Shown one piece after another: positions 51,394 to 60,142 of a stretch of 64,000 nucleotides of DNA. The position numbers and the translations under genes are program-made. Position 1 is the first letter of the stretch, and each line of letters opens with the position of its first letter. Source of the DNA: JBNRMR01 sp050942895 (lineage in GTDB: Bacteria; Bacillota; Clostridia; Christensenellales; UBA1750); contig JBMNOE010000002.1 in assembly GCA_050942895.1 (NCBI GenBank), positions 148,131 through 212,130 of the forward strand, in the 5' to 3' direction. The notes beneath the pieces were generated by a model. The model did not search any database, was not told the origin of the DNA, and worked only from the letters and a program-made list of their open reading frames with translations.

Positions 51394-53493
51394 TTACTTT
51401 ATCAGCGAGAACATCAGGAACAGTGAGGACATCATCGATGCTACCAGAGACACAACGGTGATCTGGGTGTTGATGGAAGGTCCTGCGGTGTCCTTGAAGG
51501 GGTCGCCGACGGTATCGCCGATGACGGCTGCCTTGTGGGCTTCGCTGCCCTTGCCGCCATTGTTGCCGGCTTCAACATACTTCTTGCTGTTATCCCACAG
51601 GCCGCCCGCGTTGGACATAAACAATGCCAGCAGCAGACCAGCCACTATGTTGCCCGTCAGGAAGCCGCCTATCGCCTGAACGCCGCCGATAAAGCCCACC
51701 GCCAAAGTGGCGAGGATGCTGAACAGGCCCGCAGGGATAAGCTCTTTTATAGCGCCGTCAGTTGCAATCTCGATGCACTTGTCATACTCGGGAATAACGC
51801 CTTCTTCGCCTTCCTTAAGGCCGGGGATTTCGTCAAACTGCCGGTGAATTTCTTCGACCATGCGCTGCGCATTGCGGTCAACACCCAGCATAAGCATGGC
51901 GCTGAACACTGCCGGTATGGCTGCGCCCACCAGCATTCCGAAGAACACATTGGGGTTCATGACGTCAAAGCCGGAGATGAACTGCTGGCCGGCCTCGATA
52001 AGGCCCATGACAATAGCCGCCTCGTTCACTTCGCTGATGAATGCGCCCAGCAGCGCAATAACGGTAAGACCCGCCGCGCCGATGGCAAAGCCCTTTGTGA
52101 CGGCCTTGACTGTGTTGCCGGCAGAGTCCAAAGTGTCGGTGATTTCAAGCACTTCTTCGCCCAGACCGCCCATTTCGGCAAGACCTCTTGCGTTGTCCAC
52201 GATGGGGCCGTAGGCGTCGTTGGAGATGATCATACCAACGATGGAAAGCATTCCTACTGCCGACATGGAGATACCGAACAGAGCATAGCCTTCACCCAGA
52301 GGCGCACAAAGCTTATAGCTGATCAGGGCTGACAAGCCGATGCCTACCAAAGCCGGAAGAACGCTCAAAAGGCCATAGGAGAAACCGGAAATGATGGTGA
52401 GGGCCGGGCCCTTTTCACTGGCCTTAGCAGTCATGCGCACGGGCTTTTTGCTGTCATCCGTGAAGTAGTCTGTGGCTATACCAATGACAACGCCCACCAG
52501 CAAACCTACGACGGAAGCGCCCCAGATGCGCCATTCAAACTTGAACACAGCAGTTGCTACGGCAGTCAATATTGCATATATAGCGGTGGTAATATAGGTG
52601 GAAGAGTTAAGAGCAAATGTGGGGTTGTCGCTCTTGCCCATGCGCGCTCCGGCAATGCCGATGATGGACGCCAGAAGGCCGATGCCCGCATAGCAGAAGA
52701 TCATGGCTTCGTTTATGATGCCGCCGGTTGCCTTGTCCAGAGCAACGCCCATGACCAAAGCCGCAGCCATGCTGGCCACGTGGGAGTCAAAGAGGTCTGC
52801 GCCCATGCCGGCCACGTCGCCCACGTTGTCGCCCACGTTGTCAGCGATAACGGCGGGGTTGCGGGGATCGTCCTCGGGGAGACCCAGTTCAACCTTACCG
52901 GTCAGGTCAGCAGCGATATCGGCAGTCTTTGTGAAGATGCCGCCGCCCGCCTTAGCGAACAGAGCAAGGCTGGATGCGCCAAAGGAGAAGCCCAGCAGAG
53001 CTGAGGTTTCACCGGTGATCCAGAACACCAATGCGGTGCCCAGAAGCGAAGCGCCCACAACCGCCATACCCATGACTGCGCCTCCGCGGAAGCCAGTTAG
53101 GAAGGAAGGACGAATGCCCTTTTGGGCGGCCTCGGCGGTCTTGCCGTTGGCAATGGTGGCAACATGCATACCGATTTTGCCTGCAAAGCCGGAGAACACA
53201 GTACCAGCCAAATAGGAAATGGCCATGACGATATTATCGACAAAATTGCCGGCCCAAATCGGCGAGGGCAGGAAGAGCAAAATTATCAGCGCCACGACAC
53301 CGGCAAACTTTGCCAGAACCCTGTATTCCTTCTTCAGGAATGTGGCCGCGCCCTGGCGGATATATCCGCTCACTTCCTCGATGCGCTTATTTTCAGAAGG
53401 CTGCTTCTTTACCCATTTATACAGCCACCATGCAAAGACAAACGCCGCTATAGTGATCACGATCGACACAATCATAAAAACGTTTAAACTCAT
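51394..53493 (-). CDS. hppA: Membrane-bound ion-translocating pyrophosphatase
   Basis: A 699-residue integral pyrophosphatase with about 16 segments. The substrate site is clear: TADIAADLTGKVELGLPEDD followed by PRNPAVIADNVGDNVGDVAG and MGADLFDS. Near residue 460-480 it reads GNTVKAVTKGFAIGA: Lys and Thr at the positions that separate K+-independent from K+-dependent enzymes (K-x-x-T rather than A-x-x-G), which predicts a K+-independent, H+-pumping type. ATG at 53493 with AAGGGGTGA ahead is chosen. It heads the hppA-oadB-oadG-pit-DUF47 run. Confidence 0.95.
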   Translation of the reverse strand: MSLNVFMIVSIVITIAAFVFAWWLYKWVKKQPSENKRIEEVSGYIRQGAATFLKKEYRVLAKFAGVVALIILLFLPSPIWAGNFVDNIVMAISYLAGTVFSGFAGKIGMHVATIANGKTAEAAQKGIRPSFLTGFRGGAVMGMAVVGASLLGTALVFWITGETSALLGFSFGASSLALFAKAGGGIFTKTADIAADLTGKVELGLPEDDPRNPAVIADNVGDNVGDVAGMGADLFDSHVASMAAALVMGVALDKATGGIINEAMIFCYAGIGLLASIIGIAGARMGKSDNPTFALNSSTYITTAIYAILTAVATAVFKFEWRIWGASVVGLLVGVVIGIATDYFTDDSKKPVRMTAKASEKGPALTIISGFSYGLLSVLPALVGIGLSALISYKLCAPLGEGYALFGISMSAVGMLSIVGMIISNDAYGPIVDNARGLAEMGGLGEEVLEITDTLDSAGNTVKAVTKGFAIGAAGLTVIALLGAFISEVNEAAIVMGLIEAGQQFISGFDVMNPNVFFGMLVGAAIPAVFSAMLMLGVDRNAQRMVEEIHRQFDEIPGLKEGEEGVIPEYDKCIEIATDGAIKELIPAGLFSILATLAVGFIGGVQAIGGFLTGNIVAGLLLALFMSNAGGLWDNSKKYVEAGNNGGKGSEAHKAAVIGDTVGDPFKDTAGPSINTQITVVSLVASMMSSLFLMFSLIK

Positions 53494-53636
53494 TGTCAGG
53501 TTCACCCCTTCTATATTTTGTGTGGTTTTATTAGCCAGTTCTACCAATCCGTCAGGATGCGTGTTCGCTTGCCAACCTCCTTTCGCTGCAAACGGTAGCC
53601 TCATCCGAGGCGGGTGGCTTATAAATATATCAAGCG

Positions 53637-54791
53637 CTATCTTGCCAAACGATCCGGCCCCATCTGCTGTGAGAAAGTGTCCGTACTGTATAAAAACAGG
53701 GCTTCGTCGTAACGTTGGGCTTCGATTAACGCGCCATGATCATCAGCTACAAGGCTGCGCAGATCCACAAGGCGTATTTCGCTGTAATCCTCAAGGAGCA
53801 TCGGCGCCAGGCAGTGGGCGTAAGAATCCTTGAATATAAGCAGCTTTTTGCCGGTACTAGAGCCGGTGTAGATGGTCACATAGGGCTGGAGCCTCCCCAG
53901 AAAAAATGCATACTTGTCCTTTTGCTGCAAAAACTCCGGAAAGAACATACTCTCATGCTGCGTCGTTATATATTTACCATCAGCTTGGCCGTAGGTTTCA
54001 AAACTTTCGGCCCTGCCGATCTGGTACAGCTCAATTGTGTCCGGGCTCACAAGCGGAAAGCCCGTGCGCGAATGATTCGTGCCAAGAAAACTTTCATCCA
54101 CGGTGGATATCTCAATCTCCGGGCTCCTGTCGGGCAAGCCCATGGCGCGGGCAAGCTGCAGATAACCCAGGTATGCGCCATAGCCGGTCCAATGGTGGTC
54201 CGTCCTGTAGTATATATCATTATCCCACTTTAGCGCAAGTGCTGAAAGAACATCTATGGATTTTATGCCTTCGTCCAAAGCGGCGTAGGTCGCTTCAATA
54301 TAGCCTTTTTCATCCCAGACAGGCGCCAGCCACGGCAGTTTTTCCTGCTGAACATATGTTGAGCTCGGCACCAGCATGAAGTATATCGGCATATCATATT
54401 TTTCAGCAAAGGCATTTACCCCTGCAATGTTTCCCAGAGTGATGCCCATCCCTTCATTTGAATAGTGCCTGTAAAGGGCGTTTCTGCCGATGTAAACCTG
54501 GCTTATCTCTCTTTTTCCCAAAACATATTCCTTCAGGCTGTCAGAAGCCACCCAATGCTGCCTTCCGATAAAATGATCATTCAGATAGTCATTCATGTCG
54601 TTCATGAAGTCGCCGTCCAGCAGTCTTCTGAGGCTGTATTGCGGAAAGGCGGCCAAGCTGCGGTTTTCCGCCTGTGAAAACTCCTGATTCGGCCATGCAA
54701 TATTTATAAGGGCTATGCCCGCCCAAATTATTATGAACGCCAGCGAAAAGGCGATGTTTTTTAATCTGCCGGTACCGAAAACTTTTTCCAC
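53637..54791 (-). CDS. DHHW-family protein (AlgX/AlgJ-like O-acetylation partner)
   Basis: A 384-residue protein with an N-terminal membrane anchor (about residues 12-32) and an extracellular SGNH-like domain. The diagnostic DIYYRTDHHWTGYGAYLGY is near residue 195, and LLIFKDSYAHCLAPML near 315 supplies the Ser of the SGNH block. Such proteins work with an MBOAT acyltransferase to O-acetylate polysaccharides; the MBOAT gene ends 37 bases upstream. Confidence 0.88.
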   Translation of the reverse strand: MEKVFGTGRLKNIAFSLAFIIIWAGIALINIAWPNQEFSQAENRSLAAFPQYSLRRLLDGDFMNDMNDYLNDHFIGRQHWVASDSLKEYVLGKREISQVYIGRNALYRHYSNEGMGITLGNIAGVNAFAEKYDMPIYFMLVPSSTYVQQEKLPWLAPVWDEKGYIEATYAALDEGIKSIDVLSALALKWDNDIYYRTDHHWTGYGAYLGYLQLARAMGLPDRSPEIEISTVDESFLGTNHSRTGFPLVSPDTIELYQIGRAESFETYGQADGKYITTQHESMFFPEFLQQKDKYAFFLGRLQPYVTIYTGSSTGKKLLIFKDSYAHCLAPMLLEDYSEIRLVDLRSLVADDHGALIEAQRYDEALFLYSTDTFSQQMGPDRLAR

Positions 54792-54827
54792 GGAACGCCT
54801 CCTCCCCGCCTTTCTTCGATCTCTTCC

Positions 54828-56237
54828 TTAGAACCTGAAGTACAGGAACGGATTATACTGACTGCTTACTATCGACGCCACACAAATTATAAAAACCAGC
54901 AGATATCCCGCCGCCGTAAAGCCCCAGACCGGCTTGCTTTCGGAAAGCTCCGCCTTTTTCAGCAATCCGCGGAAATGGGGCGTTGCAAAGTAGCCGGCGA
55001 TTATGAATATCGGCAGGTATTGCAGCAGGTTGAAAACCGCTCCCGCATCCCAAAGGGGCAGGCCCCCCAGGCCGAACATCCCCGCAATATAGCCGCCTAT
55101 TGTCACGCCGATCATGTCGTCGCCGGTGAATATAACCCAGCTTACTACAACCAGCAGCATTGTGTAGACATGCTGCACCGCCCTTGGAACCTTTTCCCAA
55201 AACCGAAACAATACGAACTTTTCAAGCACCAGCAACGCTGCAAAGTACAGGCCCCATATCACAAAATTCCACGAAGCGCCATGCCAAAAGCCCGTCAACG
55301 CCCAGACCACAAGCAGGTTGAAGAGCTGCCTGGGCGCGCCCTTCCTGTTGCCCCCAAGGGGAATGTAGACATAGTCCCTGAACCATGCGCCCAAGGTGAT
55401 GTGCCAGCGCCGCCAGAACTCCGTGATGCTTCTGGAGACATATGGCGTGTCGAAGTTCTCGTCGAATGTCAGGCCGAAAACCCTCGCCAGGCCGATGGCC
55501 ATGTCCGAATAACCGGAAAAGTCGAAATATATCTGGAAAGTGTAGGCGATTATGCCCACCCAATACAGCAAAACCGTCGCCTCGCCGGCATAGCCCGTGG
55601 AGACCTGGCTCCACAAAAACCCGACGTTATTGGCGATCAGCACTTTCTTCGCCAATCCTATTATAAACCTTCGCATCCCCTCTGAAAAGCCGTCCCTTGT
55701 GATCTGATGGCTGTCCAGATCCTTTTCAACTGTCACATAGCGGACTATCGGCCCTGCGATTATCTGGGGAAACAGCGTGGTATAGTGCAGGTAATCGTAG
55801 TACTTTCTTTCCGCCTTTGTGGTGCCCCTGTATACATCTATGGCGTATGACATGGACTGAAACGAGTTAAATGAAACGCCTATGGGCAAAATTATCTGCG
55901 GATCAAAGGCCGTTCCCGCAAGGGCGTTAAAGTTGTCTGCGAAAAAGTTTACATATTTAAAGAACAGCAGCACTCCCAGGTTTGCGCCCACGCCGATCAG
56001 CATGTATACCAGCCTGCGCTTGTCGTTGCTGCGGTTTTTTTCCATCATGCGGCCGCAGACATAGTCCACCACCGAAAGGCCCAGCATCACGGGGATGAAC
56101 CTGATCTCCCCCCAGGCGAAAAACACCATGCTGGCAAGTATCATAACGCCGTTTTTCAGCTTCTTGGGAGCGGCCAGGTACAGCAAAACCAGCACCGGCA
56201 GAAAGTAAAACAGGAAAGCAACGCTGCTGAATACCAT
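54828..56237 (-). CDS. MBOAT-family O-acyltransferase (AlgI/PatA-like)
   Basis: A 469-residue multi-pass membrane protein. Family marks are FFKYVNFFADNFN, LPIGVSFNSFQSMSYAIDVYR near residue 145, FDFSGYSDMAIGLARVFG near 245, NFDTPYVSRSITEFWRRWHI with the conserved WRRWHI, and FWHGASWNFVIWG with the catalytic His near 340. It passes acetyl groups across the membrane for polysaccharide modification. It follows the DUF368 gene by 15 bases. Confidence 0.92.
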   Translation of the reverse strand: MVFSSVAFLFYFLPVLVLLYLAAPKKLKNGVMILASMVFFAWGEIRFIPVMLGLSVVDYVCGRMMEKNRSNDKRRLVYMLIGVGANLGVLLFFKYVNFFADNFNALAGTAFDPQIILPIGVSFNSFQSMSYAIDVYRGTTKAERKYYDYLHYTTLFPQIIAGPIVRYVTVEKDLDSHQITRDGFSEGMRRFIIGLAKKVLIANNVGFLWSQVSTGYAGEATVLLYWVGIIAYTFQIYFDFSGYSDMAIGLARVFGLTFDENFDTPYVSRSITEFWRRWHITLGAWFRDYVYIPLGGNRKGAPRQLFNLLVVWALTGFWHGASWNFVIWGLYFAALLVLEKFVLFRFWEKVPRAVQHVYTMLLVVVSWVIFTGDDMIGVTIGGYIAGMFGLGGLPLWDAGAVFNLLQYLPIFIIAGYFATPHFRGLLKKAELSESKPVWGFTAAGYLLVFIICVASIVSSQYNPFLYFRF

Positions 56238-56252
56238 CGCCCACTCCCCTCC

Positions 56253-57137
56253 TTACGCTGAAAGCTTAGGTCTTTTTGGCGCGATTCGCATCAAAAGCCA
56301 GCACCCGACCGCGCTTAGAGCAAACAGAAAAACATCCAGCGCCAGCTTCCAGCCCTGAACAAAGCCGGGGAAAACCGCCACCACCGAGCCCAGCAGAAAA
56401 CCGATCACAGCGTAATAAGCAGGGCCGCGAAAACGCTTAAACAGCCTGTCCGCACCGAAAACCAGCGCCAGGGCAGTGATTACGCCGCCCACCCCCACCA
56501 GCGCAATTATGGGCAAATTAAAGCCGGTCAAAACCTCCAGCAGCCTTTCATACACCCCAAGCTGCATCAACAAAAAGGACGAACTGACCCCGGGGATCAC
56601 CGTGCCTGCGGCTATGACTGCTCCGCTTATAAGCGAACCCACCACGTCCAGCTCCATGCCCGTGGGCGGCAAAATCCGCGTCATCACGCTTTCGATGAAC
56701 AAAATCAGCGCGAAGGCGGCCAGCGATATCAGAGCATAGCCCTTGCGGAAGCCGCCGGCGTTCGCCTCGCCGATAAGGGTAGGCATACTGCCGGCCACCA
56801 GGCCGATAAACACAAATATGACGGTTGTGGGCGCCACGGTCATCAAAAACTTCATCAGGTTTCCAAACGAAAGAATGCCTATTACAGCGCCCACACCCAA
56901 AGGGCACAGGAAAACAAAGCTTCGTTTGAACTGCCTGTGCAGATGAGCTATCGCGTGGAGCATAGGCTCATAAAGACCGATGGCTGCGGCGATGACTCCT
57001 CCGGAAAGGCCGGGGGTTATGAAGGCCACGCTCACGATCACTCCCAGAAGCATGCGCCGCAAAAAATAGCGCAAAGAAGCAGCCTCTTGCTTTGAATAAT
57101 CCTGTTTTTTGTTATCTTTTACACCAATATGTGGCAT
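56253..57137 (-). CDS. DUF368-family membrane protein (PopT-like)
   Basis: A 294-residue membrane protein with about eight segments and the internally repeated GLSGG/PGVSS loops (FITPGLSGGVIAAAIGLYEP near residue 40 and GTVIPGVSSSFLLMQLGVYE near 190). Members of this family have been reported to return undecaprenyl phosphate across the membrane; that role is established for relatives and inferred here. It is the first gene of a three-gene run with the MBOAT and DHHW proteins. Confidence 0.88.
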   Translation of the reverse strand: MPHIGVKDNKKQDYSKQEAASLRYFLRRMLLGVIVSVAFITPGLSGGVIAAAIGLYEPMLHAIAHLHRQFKRSFVFLCPLGVGAVIGILSFGNLMKFLMTVAPTTVIFVFIGLVAGSMPTLIGEANAGGFRKGYALISLAAFALILFIESVMTRILPPTGMELDVVGSLISGAVIAAGTVIPGVSSSFLLMQLGVYERLLEVLTGFNLPIIALVGVGGVITALALVFGADRLFKRFRGPAYYAVIGFLLGSVVAVFPGFVQGWKLALDVFLFALSAVGCWLLMRIAPKRPKLSA

Positions 57138-57270
57138 TTATCCATCCTCAAATTTCAAAAACCACATCTATTATACTATAAAACTCGTGGAAAGGTATAA
57201 AGAAAATATAAATTTTGCCCGTAAAAATTTTCATGGGCAGAAGCGTCCGTATATCGGCGCAATTTTCTCA

Positions 57271-57732
57271 TCACAGTCTTTTCTTCAGAAAATATTGAAC
57301 AATGCCGTCGGGATAATCTTTAAGCTCCGCGAAAACCTCATATCCACATGCTTTATAAAACTCCGGAGACTGATAATTGAAGGTGCAGGTATGCGACAGA
57401 ACGCACCCTGCTCCCTTGGCGATTTCCTCCGCCTGCGCTATTAGCGCTTTCCCATATCCCCTTCCCCTATATGCCTCGTCAACCCACAAAACGTCGATAT
57501 ATACCGACATGTTGAACGTATCGCACAGTATTGCCCCTATAACCTTGTCCTTCTCCTTAAGATAGATGTTGATATCTAATCCCGGCTTTTTTAAAAGCCC
57601 GGATGTATGCTTGATATTATGCGATATAAGATTTTCGCACACATATGTCCTGTCGTTGTCAGTATGACAAGACGTCATGCTGATATCATCGGTCAGGTCC
57701 AGGCTAAATTCCTTCCTGGAATTATACAGCAA
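57271..57732 (-). CDS. GNAT-family N-acetyltransferase
   Basis: A 153-residue acetyltransferase with VYIDVLWVDEAYRGRGYGKAL as the acetyl-CoA loop near residue 87 and TFNYQSPEFYKACGYEVFAE near 118. The start is uncertain: a TTG at 57732 has AAAGGGA upstream, whereas ATG at 57678 has no ribosome site. Lies between the DUF368 run and kdpE. Substrate unknown. Confidence 0.8.
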   Translation of the reverse strand: MLYNSRKEFSLDLTDDISMTSCHTDNDRTYVCENLISHNIKHTSGLLKKPGLDINIYLKEKDKVIGAILCDTFNMSVYIDVLWVDEAYRGRGYGKALIAQAEEIAKGAGCVLSHTCTFNYQSPEFYKACGYEVFAELKDYPDGIVQYFLKKRL

Positions 57733-57798
57733 TGCAATGCATCCCTTTCAAACAAAAACAAGCTGCCCTTACGCGGCTTTCACAATGCTCTCGCCGGC

Positions 57799-58515
57799 TT
57801 AGTCCGCAGGGGCTTCGTCGCTTTCCATCATGCGGTAGCCCACGCCCACCTCCGTCAGTATGAAGCAGGGGTCGGCGGAGTTGATCTCGATCTTTCTTCG
57901 CAGATTGGCCATGTTCACCCGAAGCGCCCTGTTGTCACCGGCGTATGGGCCCCAAAGCTCCTTCCTGATGGTGGCGTATGTGATGACACCGCCCGCGTTT
58001 TTTGCCAGCAGCGTCAGTATCTTATATTCTATCGGCGTCAGATGAACAACTTCGCCGTTCAGGCTGATTATGCGCTTGCCGTAGTCTACGCAAAGAGCCC
58101 CGTCCCCGAAGCTCTGCTTCGACAGATGCCGCTCCCCCTGTCCGATGGTATTTTTCCTAAGGGCGGTGCGCACCCGAGCCATCAGCACCGAATTATTAAA
58201 GGGCTTGGCGATGTAATCGTCCGCTCCGCGATCCAGCGCGCTTACGATGTCCTCCTCCCTCTGGCGCGCCGAAACGATTACCACCGGCATGGCGCTCCAT
58301 TTGCGTATCGCGTCAAGCACCTCCATGCCGTCCATATCGGGCAGGCCCAAGTCCAGGAGCACCAGCTCCGGGCAATGGGACGCAGCCATCGAGATGGCCT
58401 GCTCGCCGGTTGCCGCCTCCAGCACCCTGTATGACGCGGCAGAAAGCTGCGCCGCTAAAAAGTCTCTGATGGCCTTCTCGTCATCGACCACCATTATAAC
58501 CGGCTTAGTCGCCAT
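57799..58515 (-). CDS. kdpE: KdpE-like response regulator (OmpR family)
   Basis: A 238-residue DNA-binding response regulator. The receiver has VVDDEKAIRDFL, phosphoacceptor Asp in LVLLDLGLPDMDGMEVL, IVSARQREEDIV and the Lys in DDYIAKPFN; the winged-helix output has LTPIEYKILTLLAKNAGGVI and NLRRKIEINSADP. ATG 58515 with AGGAGGA ahead overlaps the kinase end by 11 bases. No kdpFABC operon is in the window, so the K+ role is inferred from similarity. Confidence 0.9.
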   Translation of the reverse strand: MATKPVIMVVDDEKAIRDFLAAQLSAASYRVLEAATGEQAISMAASHCPELVLLDLGLPDMDGMEVLDAIRKWSAMPVVIVSARQREEDIVSALDRGADDYIAKPFNNSVLMARVRTALRKNTIGQGERHLSKQSFGDGALCVDYGKRIISLNGEVVHLTPIEYKILTLLAKNAGGVITYATIRKELWGPYAGDNRALRVNMANLRRKIEINSADPCFILTEVGVGYRMMESDEAPAD

Positions 58516-60064
58516 AGTTATCTTCCTCCTTGCTAATCGGAAGCGCAAATGTAAAGCCTGCGCCGCCCTGGGGAAGGTTCTCCCCCTTTATCCAGCCCCC
58601 GTGGGCCTCGACAATGGTTTTGCATATTGAAAGACCTATGCCCAGCCCTCGCGACGAATCCTGCCCGTGACCGGCTCTCACAGGTCTTATTTCAAACAAT
58701 GTGGGCAGCACCTCGGGCGAAATCCCCGGCCCTGTGTCCTCCACCGATATTTCCGCGAAGCCGTCCTTTTCACCAAACAAAATCTCCACTCTGGCGCCGT
58801 TTTCTCCGGAATGCCTTTGTGTGTTTTCCAAAAGATTGTTTATCACCTGGGTGATCAGGAGCGCGTCCATGGGCACCAGCAAAAACTCCTCCGGCGGGCG
58901 TATGCTGATCTCAACCCCGGGATAGCGCTTGCGGAAAACCGCCACGGCCTCCCCCACGATCTCCTCAGCCGCTTCCTCGGTTTTAGCTATCTTCATATCG
59001 CTTTGGCTTATCCTTGTGACGGAAAGTATGTTTTCCACCATGCTCAAAAGCCACTGAGAGTCGGACTGTATCCCCTTCACAAGCTGGGCCTGCGTGCCTG
59101 CCGACAGCTCCTTCTGGTTTTCAAGGAAAGTGGAACTGGCTCCGATGATACTGGTCAACGGCGTTCTCAGGTCATGGGATATGCCGCGAAGGAACCTGTT
59201 CCTGGCCTGCTCCGTCTCCGCCATCACAAGGGTTTCCCTTTGCTGGCGGGTAAGATCCTGAACCTTCAGCGCCTGAGCCGCTTGCTCGGCGACCATGTAC
59301 ACGAAGGGCATATCTTCCGAGGGGATCGGCCCTGTACGGCATGAGATCCCCAAAACGGCGTAGATTTCCCCCTGTGTCATCACCGGCAGATAGCAGGCCG
59401 ACATCGCGCCCCCCACGGCAAAGCCCACCCCCACGGCCTCTCTGCGGCGGTAAGCAAGCTGCGCCGCCCAAAGCTCCTCCGGCCGGGAAAACATCTGGGA
59501 GGCAGCGTCCCCCTCGGCGCGCCTGAAATAGTAGCTCTCGGACTCCCAGTCATCTAATGAAGTGTAAACAGCGACGGACCTGTGCAGATAGTTCCTTAAA
59601 TATTCCATCGTATAGCGGGCCACGCCTATCTCATCCTTGCTGGAAAGCAGCTTGCGGTTTATTTCGTATAGAAACTCCGCCTGCTGCTCCTTCCCGCGCG
59701 CATCTTTTGAGCGCCTGATTATCCTTTCAACAATCGCTCCGGAAACGATGGCGACTATCAGCATCACAGAAAGATTAATAAAAAAGCCGCCGGAAAGCTT
59801 GACGGCAAACCGGGGCTCTATAAACAGAAAATCATGAAGAAAGGCCGCTGCAAAAGCCGCTGCGAAGCCGTAGGCATAGCCGCCGGACACCGCCGAAACA
59901 GCGAACACGGCCAGGATCATCACCGCGCTTATGCCCGGCTCACCCACGCCGAAGCGCAGTAGGATTTCGCACAGCAAAACCGCCGCCGCCATAGCGGCGA
60001 GGCTCCGCAGAGCGTCTCCCAGGGCGCCCTTATGCTCTTTTGGGGCGGCGGATATCTTCCTCAA
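58505..60064 (-). CDS. kdpD: KdpD-like sensor kinase lacking the N-terminal KdpD/USP domains
   Basis: A 519-residue kinase. It starts directly at the four-helix DUF4118 membrane region (about 20-110), followed by a GAF-like domain (about 130-265), HisKA with RGISHDLRTPLTSIIGASST near residue 302, and the ATPase domain with NNLLENTQRHS, DTGPGISPEV and GLGIGLSICKTIVEAHGG. Full KdpD is near 900 residues; the N-terminal cytoplasmic sensor and universal-stress domains are missing here and are not encoded upstream (79 bases from the previous gene). Confidence 0.88.
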   Translation of the reverse strand: MRKISAAPKEHKGALGDALRSLAAMAAAVLLCEILLRFGVGEPGISAVMILAVFAVSAVSGGYAYGFAAAFAAAFLHDFLFIEPRFAVKLSGGFFINLSVMLIVAIVSGAIVERIIRRSKDARGKEQQAEFLYEINRKLLSSKDEIGVARYTMEYLRNYLHRSVAVYTSLDDWESESYYFRRAEGDAASQMFSRPEELWAAQLAYRRREAVGVGFAVGGAMSACYLPVMTQGEIYAVLGISCRTGPIPSEDMPFVYMVAEQAAQALKVQDLTRQQRETLVMAETEQARNRFLRGISHDLRTPLTSIIGASSTFLENQKELSAGTQAQLVKGIQSDSQWLLSMVENILSVTRISQSDMKIAKTEEAAEEIVGEAVAVFRKRYPGVEISIRPPEEFLLVPMDALLITQVINNLLENTQRHSGENGARVEILFGEKDGFAEISVEDTGPGISPEVLPTLFEIRPVRAGHGQDSSRGLGIGLSICKTIVEAHGGWIKGENLPQGGAGFTFALPISKEEDNYGD

Positions 60065-60142
60065 TGCCTTCCTCTCCTCAGGAATATAATGTCGGTATAA
60101 TTATATCATTCCTGCTGCACAAGGGCAATTGCTCATATTTTG

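Noticed and set aside
53494..53636. A possible riboswitch in the hppA leader
   Set aside because: The leader is about 140 bases but I could not match any known riboswitch core or terminator/antiterminator pair.
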